Shown here: positions 17,601 to 26,552 of the stretch, piece by piece
How the letters are laid out: every line of letters starts with the position of its first letter
Position numbering within the stretch: the first letter of the stretch is position 1
DNA from: Bacteroidales bacterium
Lineage (GTDB): Bacteria > Bacteroidota > Bacteroidia > Bacteroidales > ML635J-15
Assembly: GCA_017645925.1 (NCBI GenBank)
Contig: JAGCNN010000019.1
Coordinates: 1-40,762, forward strand
Length of the DNA stretch: 40,762 nucleotides
Direction of reading: 5' to 3'
Position numbers and translations under genes: made by a program
Notes under the pieces: generated by a model
Told to the model about the DNA's origin: nothing
What the model saw: the letters and a program-made list of their open reading frames with translations, nothing else
Database searches by the model: none

Positions 17601-19144
17601 TAGGCAGCATCAAGAAACCGCAAATGAGTGGAAGCCTAAACTTGAAGCAGACAGAATTCACATACGACTACCTGAAACTAAAAGCTTTAACCGAAGACAA
17701 GATATACATAAGAAACGATGGTTTCTTCTTTGACAATTTCAAGGTAAAAGACGAGAACGGAAATATAGGCACAATAAATGGAGGCCTGTACCACAACAAT
17801 TTTTCCAACCTCAGGTTTGAATTACTGGCAAACTTGGAAGATTTCAAGGTGATGAACACCAAGCTGATAGACAACAACCTATTCTACGGTACAGTATATG
17901 CCACTGGCGGTCTGTCGGTCGAAGGTACTCCCGGCGACTTCTCGATATACGCAGGCGCAACTACCGAAGCTGGCAGCAAGTTTGTCCTGCCAATGGAAGA
18001 CAGCTATCATGCACAAAACACAAGCTACATAACTTTCGTTACAGCCGACAATCAAGAAACTGAGATTGACAGCAAAAACTTTTCGGCGACAAAATATTCA
18101 ATAAAACTTGACGTAAATGTTACTCCCGAAACCGAAGTGCAAATTGTATTCGACCCCAAGACTGGAGACCGCATCAAGGCCAACGGCGAAGGAATGTTGA
18201 AAATAGAATACACTTCAGACGAAGAACTTTACATGTATGGTGAAATAGAAGTAAAGAAGGGCGACTACCTTTTCACTTTGGAAAACATAATAAACAAACG
18301 CTTTACAATTCCATCGGGCGGCACTATAACATGGAACGGCAACCCCTACGAAGGCAAGCTGAACATTGACGCCGTATATACGACCACCGTATCGCTCAAG
18401 GAACTGATGCGTGAAGAATACGACACCACCGACACTTACAGCCAGAAGGCAAACGTAGAATGTCACATGCACCTCAATGGAAACCTGCTATCGCCCGAAA
18501 TACAATTCAGCATCAACATTCCAAACGGCAGCGACAAGGTGAAGACAAAACTTGCAAGCCTTACGCAGGACGAAATCAACAAGCAATTGCTTTATGTTCT
18601 TGTAATCAACCAGTTCTACGATCCAAACGCAGAAATGCTGAACCAGACAGGAACAACAACCAATGCTGTGGGCGTAACTACCACACAAATGCTGTCGAAC
18701 CAATTAAGCAACTGGCTGTCGAAGATTGTAAAGGATGTGGACGTTGGTTTCAAATACACACCCGGCACCGAATTTTCCGGTCAGGAAATAGAAGTGGCAC
18801 TTAGCACTCAGGTATTCAACGACCGCCTGCTTATAAACGGAAACTTGGGTATTGGCGACAAAAAATTCAACAACGAAAACCTAGTCGGCGATGTCGAAGT
18901 TCAATGGAAACTTAACAAGAAAGGAAGCCTGCGCATAAAAGGATTCTCCCGCAAGAACACCGACCTAGAAGCAGAATACGGTCCCTACACCACCGGCGCT
19001 GGCATTTTCTACACCGAGGAATTTGACACTTTCAGAGAACTGATGCGCAAAATCTGGAACGACATATCCTTCAAGCAGGCTCGCGAAAAGCGCAAAGCAA
19101 AAAAGACAAACACCCAACCCGCCAAAACGGTAAAACGGAATTGA
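14687..19144 (+). CDS. tamB: translocation/assembly module TamB-family protein (DUF490)
   Basis: A 1485-residue AsmA/TamB-type protein with one N-terminal membrane anchor (about residues 9-29, preceded by basic RYKVRR) and then a very long, beta-strand repetitive body that would span the periplasm. The last 300 or so residues carry the DUF490/TamB signature (LNIDAVYTTTVSL, SPEIQFSINIPNG, NQLSNWLSKI, VGFKYTPG, FNDRLLINGNLG). Such proteins help outer-membrane protein assembly and, in several groups, lipid transport between the membranes. Start uncertain: TTG 14687 is the only start after an in-frame TAA and keeps the basic residues before the anchor; ATG 14723 would give 1473 residues but lose them. 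The gene ends in a strong terminator. Confidence 0.9.
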   Translation: MFRYKVRRFFIIMFLLIIKDLILIIAILNSSYLQSQIAQKAIEYFANAYNIELSVGEVYLKIPNKIVLSDIEMKDSCGNILLSADDLNASVEKFSFRNNFLFLSEINLNSPLINACIDENGNANYTYILDKFASDDTTSLDFNIICEKVSITNGYLKYYDKRYDNTASSFKPNDIEIKDFNVEISEFKYLNDTISVNIDNFSLNEKSGIAINNISGKFKYYNTGFGINDLNIKTDYSQLLCSEITVIGKDSLYLSNPIEKIDRLAVNIDTIILSVADIAPFLPQYKGLSDSLHLRGNFSGRLNDFKFKNFGISIYKNTRLYANLSVNGLPDFEQTIVFGSISNLQTNKNDINRILRLVSPSDPIQIPPALKNLDHIAFNGNLSGMLSDMMAYGQFSTNLGTIKTDIAIMPDWKNKSLEYDGSIATTDFSLRDILPDANGLGKVSVNVNVTGNLDSLSHTQNKLNGKIEKFEYNGYTYSDINVRGSLTNSMFNGNINVNDPNLTAELIGKYNFGGRNNSIEVSSDVYANLKELHLAPENASSSEIKFVLMANIGGDIANRPVGNITLSQAEFNIDDKRIKLERLNATASEDKDKKHRIDIESDFLDMNIYGEYNISEVSSEIYGMIANTLPSMLGQSEETKASSNYFNYSFRLKNLNEIIKFYDSELKVHGDIYSNNGYVFGNTRTIYGDIKMPKVTRGEYYIGESSIELYSMNGLANLYLNTQSIGNGSITFENIKLAAGAEKDSIGTNLTWGNGENSQNNGFLMLDTKFIAKENDTMPRIEIRISPSQFIFGPTIWTLGKTNINYDNNEFEIENLKLTNANQILNLKGYISHDADKILSFMIDNVDVGNINPLTQPKGYEFGGILSASGRVSNIYDVPMFTANANINNLSINQEQLGKLGLSSKWEAQSRAFVLSGTNKYVEMKGIYFTDLDSLNASIMLKNLKLDIFDKYLNAYEISGLKGDANGTLSIIGSIKKPQMSGSLNLKQTEFTYDYLKLKALTEDKIYIRNDGFFFDNFKVKDENGNIGTINGGLYHNNFSNLRFELLANLEDFKVMNTKLIDNNLFYGTVYATGGLSVEGTPGDFSIYAGATTEAGSKFVLPMEDSYHAQNTSYITFVTADNQETEIDSKNFSATKYSIKLDVNVTPETEVQIVFDPKTGDRIKANGEGMLKIEYTSDEELYMYGEIEVKKGDYLFTLENIINKRFTIPSGGTITWNGNPYEGKLNIDAVYTTTVSLKELMREEYDTTDTYSQKANVECHMHLNGNLLSPEIQFSINIPNGSDKVKTKLASLTQDEINKQLLYVLVINQFYDPNAEMLNQTGTTTNAVGVTTTQMLSNQLSNWLSKIVKDVDVGFKYTPGTEFSGQEIEVALSTQVFNDRLLINGNLGIGDKKFNNENLVGDVEVQWKLNKKGSLRIKGFSRKNTDLEAEYGPYTTGAGIFYTEEFDTFRELMRKIWNDISFKQAREKRKAKKTNTQPAKTVKRN

Positions 19145-19150
19145 ATATGA

Positions 19151-19187
19151 AAAAAGGCTGTCCTGAAAATTTTGGACAGCCTCTTTT
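19151..19187 (+). terminator. terminator of tamB
   Basis: GGCTGTCC (19156-19163), a 10-base loop, and GGACAGCC (19174-19181) are followed by TCTTTTT, with an A-run on the other side. It can also serve the converging surface-protein gene. Confidence 0.88.
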
Positions 19188-19216
19188 TGGTGATGTTGTG
19201 GAATTCATATATTCTC

Positions 19217-22200
19217 TCAGTTATTTGACCCGCATACAGCACGAACAGGCATCCCTATAGCACGAGTACCTAAACTTTCAATTGTAGGAACATCTCCGAA
19301 GTGGGAATCATAATATAGTTGCCACGCAGCATGAGGATAGTATCCCGGATCAGAATCTGGGTCAAGTAAATTAGGCATATATAATGAATTCGACCAATAC
19401 GTGACAAATCCGCCATTATACCCATTATCGTCACCGTATGGATATGAGTAGGCACCTGCTGCTGGCAAAAAAATACTATTGCCGTTAGGTCCTGTGAAAA
19501 GGCAACCGTCTGAGTCATTATGAATTGTACAATTGTCAAGCAATTCCTGCATTTCTTCTTTTGTAGGCATTCGCCAGCCACTACCCCAGTTGACCGTGGC
19601 GGCATCATCGCTAGCTTCAAGAGTAGTCAAATTGTCGGTGAAACCATTATAACCATTATCTGCATTGTTACAATATTTAGTAATTTGGTAATTATCATCT
19701 ACTGTTCCATTAAAATATATGTATGTTTCCTCAGTATATTCTTCCTTGGGCGCAGTTTCCCCCCACGCAAAATAGTCACCGTAATCTTCTGGACTTGTAG
19801 CCCCCAGATTGCAGGTTGCCCACTTAGTACCAGATGGCAAGCCTAAGTCAACCCAACTGTGTCCGTTTAACGTACCAGGCTCATCCGGATATTCTATTAT
19901 TTCTGAAGCTTCTGTATCAAACGACATCACTTCTCCATAATTAATTCCCTCACTATTCATAGCATAGGCCTGATAATAATAAGTAGTACTTGCGGTCAAA
20001 TTTGTAATTACTTCGGTAAATGTTCCTACACCTATGCTACTCCGTATATTTTCGAATAGATTGTCCTGACTTGTACCATAATAGAATCCACGTTCAATTA
20101 TATCGGTACCACCATCGTAAAATACATTACCGCTGAGTTCTGCGGTGGTGGCTGTTACGTATAAAACTTCGCCTGTAGTTACTGTTGGTATCTCATACGG
20201 CAACATAAACGACAAAACTTCTCCATAACTTGTACCTACGCTATTTGTAGCATATGCCTTGAAATATTTGGTTGTTCCAGCAACATACAACTCATTTGCA
20301 AATACTGCGGCAAAATCGCCAATACTTACACCCGAACATCTTATTTTGGTCGAAAGATTGTTCTCACTTGTGCCGTAATAGAATCCGCGTTCAATTAGAG
20401 ATTCTCCTCCATCCGAGATTACATTCCCATGCAAAGTGAACCATCTAGAACCAATGTTGGTTGCCGGAAGTGTTTGTACCGTAGGAAGACACGCAATTGT
20501 AAGATGCAGCGTTACGATAGAATCACAACCAGCAGCATTTGTAAGCATGAATGTCGGCTCGCTGGTGCTTTCCGTGTATGTTACGCCGTCAATCCAAGTG
20601 TAGCTGTCGCAAGCGCTATGTTCATCGATGCCTGTATTGCTGTGGTTTATCGTCAAGTGCAAGGTTACAACCGAATCGCAGCCGGCGACATTTGTAAGCG
20701 TGAATGTTGGCTCGTTCGTGCTTTCCGTGTATGTTACACCGTCAATCCAAGTATAGCTGTCGCAAGCCGTATGTTCATCGATGCCTATATTGCTGTGGTT
20801 TATCGTCAAGTGCAAGGTTACAACCGAATCGCAGCCGGCGACATTTGTAAGCGTGATTGTTGGCTCGTTCGTGCTTTCCGTGTATGTTACACCGTCAATC
20901 CAAGTATAGCTGTCGCAAGCCGTATGTTCATCGATGCCTGTATTGCTGCGGTTTATCGTCAAATGCAAGGTTACAACCGAATCGCAGCCATCGGCATTTG
21001 TCAACGTAAAAGTAGGCTCATTCGTGCTTTCGGTGTATGTTACACCGTCAATCCAAGTATAACTTTCGCAAGCGGTTTGCTCATCAATGCCTACAGTGCC
21101 GTGGTTGATTGTCAGATGCAACGTCACGATAGAATCACAGCCAGCAACATTTGGAAGCGTAAATGTTGGCTCGTTCGTGCTTTCGGTGTATGTTACGCCG
21201 TCAATCCACTCGTAGCTTTCGCAAGCAGTCTTCATGTCGGTTCCGTATGATTCGCTACAATTAACGAGAGTGGTAAATGTCTCTATGTTTCCGAATGCTG
21301 TTCCTTCGCTATTTGTTGCATAGGCTTTATAATAATAATTAGTATTAGGAGACAACCCTGTAATGGAGGCCGAAAAACTACCATCCCCTGTGTTGTTGTC
21401 AAATATTTGTGTTGTAAGGTCAATATCATTCGTACCATAATAGAAGCCGCGTTCTATTACGTCTGCACCACCATCAGAGATAACATTGCCGTTTAGAATA
21501 GCACCTGTACTAGTTATATCGGTGGCACTTTCAGTACTTATAGTTGGAATCTGGGCAGAAGTATGAGCATCCACACACACAGCACGCACAGGCATCCCTA
21601 TAGCACGGCTACCTAAACTTTCAATTGTAGGATTTTCTTCGAAACTGGAATTATAATATAGTTGCCATGCGGCATGTGGATAGTATCCCGGATCTGAATC
21701 TGGGTCAAGCAAGTCGGGCATATATAGAGAATTCGACCAGTATGTGACAAATCCACCATTAAACCCATTATCGTCATCGTATGGATAGGAGAAAGCCCCT
21801 GCAGCCGGCAAAAAAATGCTATTGCCGTTAGTACCTGTGAAAAGACAACCGTCAGAGTCGTTTCGAATTGTACAATTGTCAAGCAATTCCTGTATTTCCT
21901 CTTTTGTAGGCATACGCCATCCACTACCCCAGTTGACAGTTGCGGCATCATCGCTTGCTTCAAGAGTAGTCAAATTGTCGGTGAAGCCATTATAGCCATA
22001 ATATGTATTGTTACAATATTTAGTAATTTGGTAATTATCATATTCTGTTCCATTAAAATATATGTATGTTTCGTCAGTATATTCTTCCTTTGGTGATGTT
22101 TCTCCCCAAGCAAAATAGTCGCCATAGGCTTCGGGATAGGTAGCTCCTACATTGCAGGTCGCCCACTTTGTTCCAGAAGGCAAACCCAAATCAACCCAAT

Positions 22201-23509
22201 AGTAACCGTTTAATGTTCCTGTTGCCCCAGTGTTTTCCGTAGCTTCTGTTATAAAAGAAAGAACTTCCCCATCACTAGTACCAGCACCATTTACGGCGTA
22301 TGCCTGATAATAATATATAGTACTTGCGGTCAAATCATTAATTATTGTTGTATAGTTTCCAAATTCGCTTACACCAACCTCTATCACATTGGACAGATAG
22401 CTTGCACTTGTACCATATCTGAAACCTTGCGTGTGTACTATATTTGCATCAGACGCAACGTTTCCATTTAAGGTTGCGCTATTAGAAGAAACGTCTGTTG
22501 CCGGAAGGGTTTGTACAGTTAATGGGCAAACCATCGTAAGGTTCAATGTTACGATAGAATCGCAACCTGCGGCATTTGCAAGCGTGAATGTCGGCTCAGT
22601 AGTACTTTCCGTATAGGTTACGCCGTCAATCCACTCAAAACTTCCACAAGCGGTTTGTTCATCAATTCCTACGTTGCCGTGGTTGATTGTCAAATGCAGC
22701 GTTACGATAGAATCGCAGCCTGCGGCATTTGCAAGTGTGAATGTTGGTTCCGTTGTACTTTCCGTATAGGTTACGCCGTCAATCCAAATATAGTTGTCAC
22801 AAGCAGTCTGCATATCAGTTCCATAATAAGTGTCAAAACAGTAAGAAAAGTTAAGCGTTACATCTTCACTCACAGTCTGTATCTGCTCCACAATAGCACT
22901 CTCAACAATTTCACCTTCGATAGTTGTATACCCCACATACCGCATATTGTCTCCTGCCTGAAACTCATTGGAAGAAGTGTATTTTGCCTCAATTCCGTTG
23001 AAACCCGCATACTTTATACTACACCCACATCCAGTTCCCATATTAACCATCCTTATAGAATACTGAGAACTCCCAACTATCGCCTTTAAAATATAAGTCT
23101 GAGGCATAGCAGCGGAAATGTCAAAAAGATGCATTCCTGCATCAAGCAAACCATAGTACTCTGCACAAACCCGACCTGTTACATCTAGCAATTGCATACG
23201 GACCTCTTCGCTCTGCAACACAACAAGTTCCACATGGGTTTCGCAATCAAAAGGATTAGGAATATTCTGTCCGAGTCCCTGATTTCCTACAATGTTCATA
23301 CAGGTATTTACCGTTCCGCCAAAAAGATTAATTGTGTCGGGATATTCCATCGTTTCCGACCAATCGCGAGTAAGATTTGTAATTACGACACTATCAAGAC
23401 GGCAGTAGTCAGTTCCGTTAAGCAGTCCTGTAAAGCGGACAGTGATTTCCTGTGAAAACGCCCCCAAACATAGGGAAAGCATTAGGATTAAAATGTAAAA
23501 TCTTCGCAT
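19217..23509 (-). CDS. repeat-rich surface protein with two Fibrobacter-major-paralogous (FISUMP) domains
   Basis: An exported protein of 1430 residues. Order seen: signal peptide MRRFYILILMLSLCLGAFS; a beta domain at about 70-155 that looks like a T9SS sorting domain (QNIPNPFDCETHVEL, MQLLDVTGRVCAEY) but sits at the N-terminus; two copies of a 51-residue repeat at about 225-330; a fibronectin-III-like domain; a FISUMP domain at about 430-645 (WVDLGLPSGTKWATCN, GWRMPTKEE, GMPVRAVC); another fibronectin-III-like domain; five more 51-residue repeats at about 750-1010; two fibronectin-III-like domains; and a second FISUMP domain ending at the C-terminus. No C-terminal sorting domain is present. 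It is probably exposed or secreted; the function is unknown, with adhesion or carbohydrate-related roles only guesses. Confidence 0.82.
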   Translation of the reverse strand: MRRFYILILMLSLCLGAFSQEITVRFTGLLNGTDYCRLDSVVITNLTRDWSETMEYPDTINLFGGTVNTCMNIVGNQGLGQNIPNPFDCETHVELVVLQSEEVRMQLLDVTGRVCAEYYGLLDAGMHLFDISAAMPQTYILKAIVGSSQYSIRMVNMGTGCGCSIKYAGFNGIEAKYTSSNEFQAGDNMRYVGYTTIEGEIVESAIVEQIQTVSEDVTLNFSYCFDTYYGTDMQTACDNYIWIDGVTYTESTTEPTFTLANAAGCDSIVTLHLTINHGNVGIDEQTACGSFEWIDGVTYTESTTEPTFTLANAAGCDSIVTLNLTMVCPLTVQTLPATDVSSNSATLNGNVASDANIVHTQGFRYGTSASYLSNVIEVGVSEFGNYTTIINDLTASTIYYYQAYAVNGAGTSDGEVLSFITEATENTGATGTLNGYYWVDLGLPSGTKWATCNVGATYPEAYGDYFAWGETSPKEEYTDETYIYFNGTEYDNYQITKYCNNTYYGYNGFTDNLTTLEASDDAATVNWGSGWRMPTKEEIQELLDNCTIRNDSDGCLFTGTNGNSIFLPAAGAFSYPYDDDNGFNGGFVTYWSNSLYMPDLLDPDSDPGYYPHAAWQLYYNSSFEENPTIESLGSRAIGMPVRAVCVDAHTSAQIPTISTESATDITSTGAILNGNVISDGGADVIERGFYYGTNDIDLTTQIFDNNTGDGSFSASITGLSPNTNYYYKAYATNSEGTAFGNIETFTTLVNCSESYGTDMKTACESYEWIDGVTYTESTNEPTFTLPNVAGCDSIVTLHLTINHGTVGIDEQTACESYTWIDGVTYTESTNEPTFTLTNADGCDSVVTLHLTINRSNTGIDEHTACDSYTWIDGVTYTESTNEPTITLTNVAGCDSVVTLHLTINHSNIGIDEHTACDSYTWIDGVTYTESTNEPTFTLTNVAGCDSVVTLHLTINHSNTGIDEHSACDSYTWIDGVTYTESTSEPTFMLTNAAGCDSIVTLHLTIACLPTVQTLPATNIGSRWFTLHGNVISDGGESLIERGFYYGTSENNLSTKIRCSGVSIGDFAAVFANELYVAGTTKYFKAYATNSVGTSYGEVLSFMLPYEIPTVTTGEVLYVTATTAELSGNVFYDGGTDIIERGFYYGTSQDNLFENIRSSIGVGTFTEVITNLTASTTYYYQAYAMNSEGINYGEVMSFDTEASEIIEYPDEPGTLNGHSWVDLGLPSGTKWATCNLGATSPEDYGDYFAWGETAPKEEYTEETYIYFNGTVDDNYQITKYCNNADNGYNGFTDNLTTLEASDDAATVNWGSGWRMPTKEEMQELLDNCTIHNDSDGCLFTGPNGNSIFLPAAGAYSYPYGDDNGYNGGFVTYWSNSLYMPNLLDPDSDPGYYPHAAWQLYYDSHFGDVPTIESLGTRAIGMPVRAVCGSNN
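20490..21245 (-). repeat. five in-frame 153-base repeats inside the surface-protein gene
   Basis: Successive units are offset by 153 bases (for example the TAGCTGT landmarks at 20601, 20754 and 20907), coding for 51 residues each: GIDEHTACDSYTWIDG, then a threonine-rich strand, then AGCDSVVTLHLTINHSN. Each unit has two conserved cysteines, about 28 residues apart, that could form a disulfide within the repeat. The three middle units are almost identical at the DNA level, indicating recent expansion or gene conversion. Two related units lie at about 22520-22835. Confidence 0.85.
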
Positions 23510-24041
23510 TTTTATTTATTTTTTAATTAGTTACCAGTTGAATAGACAATTGTCAATGCATAAACACAAGCAATCATATGCTTTTTGATTCATTAGATGC
23601 ATACGCGAATAGTTGACATAATACATCTTGCTATTTTTTAATATATTACAATAACAATAACTATCAATTCCTACAATATTGGTATCAATATCCCTATCCT
23701 GCATAATTTACATACAAAAGATTCTCAAATTCCTTTGCGAAGATATAAAAAAGTTAAGTACCGACAAAATTTATTTTTGTAGTTGGTGCGAAAAAGAATA
23801 ATTAACGTCAGTTCGAACTAAATAATTGACAAAAAACCAAACAGATAACGACATCTTTTGCTCTTTTGTACAGAAAAAGTAAACATACAGAACGTTATGC
23901 CACTTGACGAATACAAAACTACAGAAATCAACCTCGAATAGGTTACATATTTATAGAAAAACAAGTGCATTTTTGGAGCGCTGGCTCATATTTTTCTGAT
24001 GCCGACCAAAAACGAATACAACCATAATTATATTGCATTAC
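23510..24041. other. AT-rich intergenic region without a recognisable gene
   Basis: About 530 bases upstream of the surface-protein gene and downstream of the MFS gene. It is A/T-rich with no open frame of note; the longest suggestive piece is a 14-codon frame at about 23897 (MPLDEYKTTEINLE). No full TTG-19-TAnnTTTG promoter could be placed for the surface-protein gene. It probably holds its promoter and a long leader. Confidence 0.5.
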
Positions 24042-24074
24042 AAAAAAAAGGGTTCCCGAAAACTCAGGAACCCT
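24042..24074 (-). terminator. terminator of the MFS transporter gene
   Basis: On the minus strand GGGTTCC and GGAACCC (24050-24056 and 24067-24073) pair around a 10-base loop, followed by eight T (plus-strand A-run 24042-24049). It lies about 25 bases past the MFS stop. Confidence 0.9.
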
Positions 24075-24098
24075 CCAACAATAATTATGAAAAATAAA

Positions 24099-25733
24099 CT
24101 ACTTGATGTTCGGTTGTTCAAGACCATAACCTTTTTTCTTGTCAACAGCCTTGAGGTAAATGGAAATGAGCAATGCTGCAATACCGAGAGCTGCAAGCAT
24201 AATAAGAGCCCAAGTGTAATTAAGTTCATGAGCTGCCGTGCCTTCTGGGTTGGTTCCGTTAAGAACTAAACCGATAAGTGCTGGGAATAGACCAAGACCT
24301 ATGTTCTGAATCCAGAAGATAAGTGCGTAAGCCGAACCGATAATCTTTTCGTCAACCAGCTTTGGAACACTTGGCCACAAAGCAGCGGGAACCAACGAAA
24401 ATGAAGCACCAAGTACCAAAATAGTGATGTATGCAACAGCCGTTCCGCCAATAGCATCGCCCTTGAACAACGGAAGGATGAAAGCAAATGTAAGGTGGCA
24501 GATTACAAGCAAAATAGAACCAAGCATAAGCATTGTTGCAGCCTTGCCCTTATGGTCAACGTAGTTGCCAAGAATAGGTGTGATGGCCACTGCCAGCAAT
24601 GGGAACACTGCGAAGATAGTCTCTGCTGTACCTCTCATGTAACCCATATAGCAGTAAACAATCAATGCTACAACTGCAAAAGCCATCAACCCAAATTTCA
24701 GACCTTTTTTCTTTGAGAAATTACTTGCAAAAGAGCAAACTGCCACAATAAGCATGATGATATACTGAACAATCGTTACCGATATTGGGAACTCCTCTGT
24801 GCTACCGCCCCAATAAGTACTTGCATCGGCAGGATTTAATGTAAGATTGCACTGAAGCATATTTACAGCGTATTTCTGGAATGGGAAAATAGCCGAATAG
24901 TAAAGTACGCAAAGCAATGCAACTAGCCAGAAACCTGCACTCTTCAAAATCTTGCCAATATCGGAAATCTTGAACGGGTCGTCCTTTTCCTCAGCTTCAC
25001 CAGTCTGACCATCAAGTTTCTTATCCATGAAGAAATATACGATGAACATTATCAAGGCAATGCAAAGCAGTACTACACCGAATTTCACTGCGTTGTCAAC
25101 ATGGATTTCACCGCCGAGCTTAGCAAAGTAAGGCGAGAAAATCATACAGGTAGCTACGCCGAGACGAGCCAAAGCCATTTCTGAACCCATTGCCAAAGCC
25201 GTTTCGCGACCTTTGAACCATTTTACAATACCGCGGCTAACGGTAATACCAGCCATTTCGCAGCCACAGCCGAAAAGCATGAAGCCTATTGCAGCAAGTT
25301 TTGCAGATGCCGGCATACCTTCGGCAAACGGGAAGATAGTACCTATAATAGGAAATTCGCCGTCCCAGTTAAGATGATTTGTGAACCACTCTTCAAGACC
25401 TGTGCCAATAAAGCTATCACTTACAGCATAAAACTTTATGAAACCGCCAATAAGCATCACGGCACCAGAAAGCACTGCTGTGAAACGTACTCCCATCTTA
25501 TCGAGGATCATACCTGCGAAAATAAGGAAGAATACATAGACATTCAGAAACACCTCGGCACCTTGCATTCTACCAAAAGAACCGCTATCCCAGCCGCGAG
25601 TTTCCTGCATCAAATCCTTAATCGGCGAAAGTATGTCCATAAAAATGTATGAACAGAACATCGCCAAAGCCAACAATAGCAATGCAAGCCAGCGCATGGT
25701 CGCATTGTCTCTCAATGTAAGTTTTTCTGACAT
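24099..25733 (-). CDS. MFS transporter
   Basis: An inner-membrane major facilitator with 544 residues and about 12 hydrophobic segments. The first loop carries DKMGVRFTAVLSG, in the place of the MFS signature motif (G-x-x-x-D-R/K-x-G-x-R). There is a longer periplasmic loop after the third segment (about residues 105-150, YAVSDSFIGTGLEEW) and a central cytoplasmic loop with DKKLDGQTGEAEEKDDPFK. It resembles the nitrate/nitrite (NarK) and oxalate/formate-type MFS proteins common in Bacteroidetes, but the substrate cannot be told from sequence. ATG 25733 (MSEKLTLRDNATMRW) is preferred over the TTG at 25766, which lies in a TAGATTTG -7-like element. It stands alone with its own terminator. Confidence 0.85.
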   Translation of the reverse strand: MSEKLTLRDNATMRWLALLLLALAMFCSYIFMDILSPIKDLMQETRGWDSGSFGRMQGAEVFLNVYVFFLIFAGMILDKMGVRFTAVLSGAVMLIGGFIKFYAVSDSFIGTGLEEWFTNHLNWDGEFPIIGTIFPFAEGMPASAKLAAIGFMLFGCGCEMAGITVSRGIVKWFKGRETALAMGSEMALARLGVATCMIFSPYFAKLGGEIHVDNAVKFGVVLLCIALIMFIVYFFMDKKLDGQTGEAEEKDDPFKISDIGKILKSAGFWLVALLCVLYYSAIFPFQKYAVNMLQCNLTLNPADASTYWGGSTEEFPISVTIVQYIIMLIVAVCSFASNFSKKKGLKFGLMAFAVVALIVYCYMGYMRGTAETIFAVFPLLAVAITPILGNYVDHKGKAATMLMLGSILLVICHLTFAFILPLFKGDAIGGTAVAYITILVLGASFSLVPAALWPSVPKLVDEKIIGSAYALIFWIQNIGLGLFPALIGLVLNGTNPEGTAAHELNYTWALIMLAALGIAALLISIYLKAVDKKKGYGLEQPNIK

Positions 25734-25763
25734 AACTATTTTATATTTAAAATTATTTGCCCG

Positions 25764-25771
25764 CAAATCTA
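25764..25771 (-). promoter_or_regulatory. -7 element of the MFS gene
   Basis: On the minus strand TAGATTTG matches TAnnTTTG, 30 bases before the ATG. The next TTG upstream is 29 bases away, so the -33 element is not convincing. Confidence 0.35.
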
Positions 25772-26164
25772 CTAAAAATATTCTGCACCCTACATTATCT
25801 CAAAAAAGTTTTTTTTACTTGCAAACAAACAAGCCAAGCGGACAAGCCGAAAACACTCTAATCTTCCGACACTTATGCGGCAAATAAAAATTTATTCCTT
25901 TCTACAAAATATCCGTGCTGCAAAATCGTGAGCCGAGAATCTCCAGCAGCAAAGCGATTTGAAAAACATACCAATATCCGCACTTCTAGTAGAGCCTTAT
26001 CCTCTACCATATCGAATTGTTGGGATGTTATTTATGCTTTTTTTGCCAAATTGTCCATTCAGAATGAAACCTTTAGCTCGTTGCCTACTGTTGTTCATTC
26101 GGATTTGTAATCCGAATGACTTGAATATAAGGATTTTAAATCCGTATAATATCTGTTTCGTTGC
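25772..26164. other. intergenic region at the left edge of the accessory island
   Basis: About 390 bases with no convincing gene. Short frames (for example about 25928-26110) have no recognisable features. The right end carries a dispersed palindrome listed separately. The region separates the housekeeping part from the island of orphan genes. Confidence 0.5.
26064..26150. repeat. dispersed palindromic repeat, left copy
   Basis: Contains AACCTTTAGCTC (from 26068), then the perfect hairpin CATTCGGATT-TGT-AATCCGAATG (26096-26118) and a second smaller one GGATT-TTA-AATCC (26131-26143). The same parts, in the same or inverted order, recur at 40040-40190 and 40500-40630. It is an extragenic repeat of REP type that brackets the island. 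Confidence 0.7.
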
Positions 26165-26380
26165 TCATATTTCCACCTTTCTGTAAAATAAGTTTTCCCA
26201 GTCGGGGTCTTTCTCGATTTCTTCTTTTCGATAATCAACAACAAGGCTAATAGCCTCCTTCATGTTCGACAAAAGTTCCTCAAGCGTACGACCTTGGCTA
26301 AACGCACCTTGCACCTCAACGCATTGCCCGATGTACCATTTGGACTTCGGGTCTTTTGAAACAGCAACTGTGTATTCCAT
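26165..26380 (-). CDS. HicB-like protein, no HicA partner seen
   Basis: 71 residues from ATG 26380. The sequence (MEYTVAVSKDPKSKWYIGQC, then GAFSQGRTLEELLSNMKEAI) matches the HicB/UPF0150 antitoxin fold: a partially degraded RNase-H-like domain with the typical GxxxEEAxxNxxEAI-like helix. HicB normally neutralises the HicA mRNA interferase. No HicA-like frame (double-stranded-RNA-binding fold with GSHxxY) lies on either side, and the DNA-binding tail some HicB proteins have is absent. It may be a solitary HicB or the survivor of a broken pair. It starts about 170 bases after the 206-residue gene upstream. Confidence 0.65.
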   Translation of the reverse strand: MEYTVAVSKDPKSKWYIGQCVEVQGAFSQGRTLEELLSNMKEAISLVVDYRKEEIEKDPDWENLFYRKVEI

Positions 26381-26552
26381 AATATTTATCATTAAAAATT
26401 TGTACCACATTAAAAGCATCGGAACTTGCAGTACTGCTCTCATTGCAAGTTTTACTTGGAAAATACTCCTTTCCAAAACAATACTTTTCTTTATCCCCAA
26501 TATCATTCATTTGTTTCAATTACTTATCTACGTTGCCGACATTCTTCTGTTA

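Noticed and set aside
20490..21245. CRISPR-like regular spacing of repeats
   Set aside because: The 153-base units are coding, in frame, and conserved throughout; there are no unique spacers.
20429..21250. A 273-codon rightward frame
   Set aside because: It lies antisense to the 51-residue repeats of the surface protein; its own repetitiveness mirrors that gene, and it has no separate promoter or family match.
25928..26110. A 60-codon rightward frame at the left edge of the island
   Set aside because: No promoter, no recognisable sequence, and it runs into the dispersed palindromic repeat.
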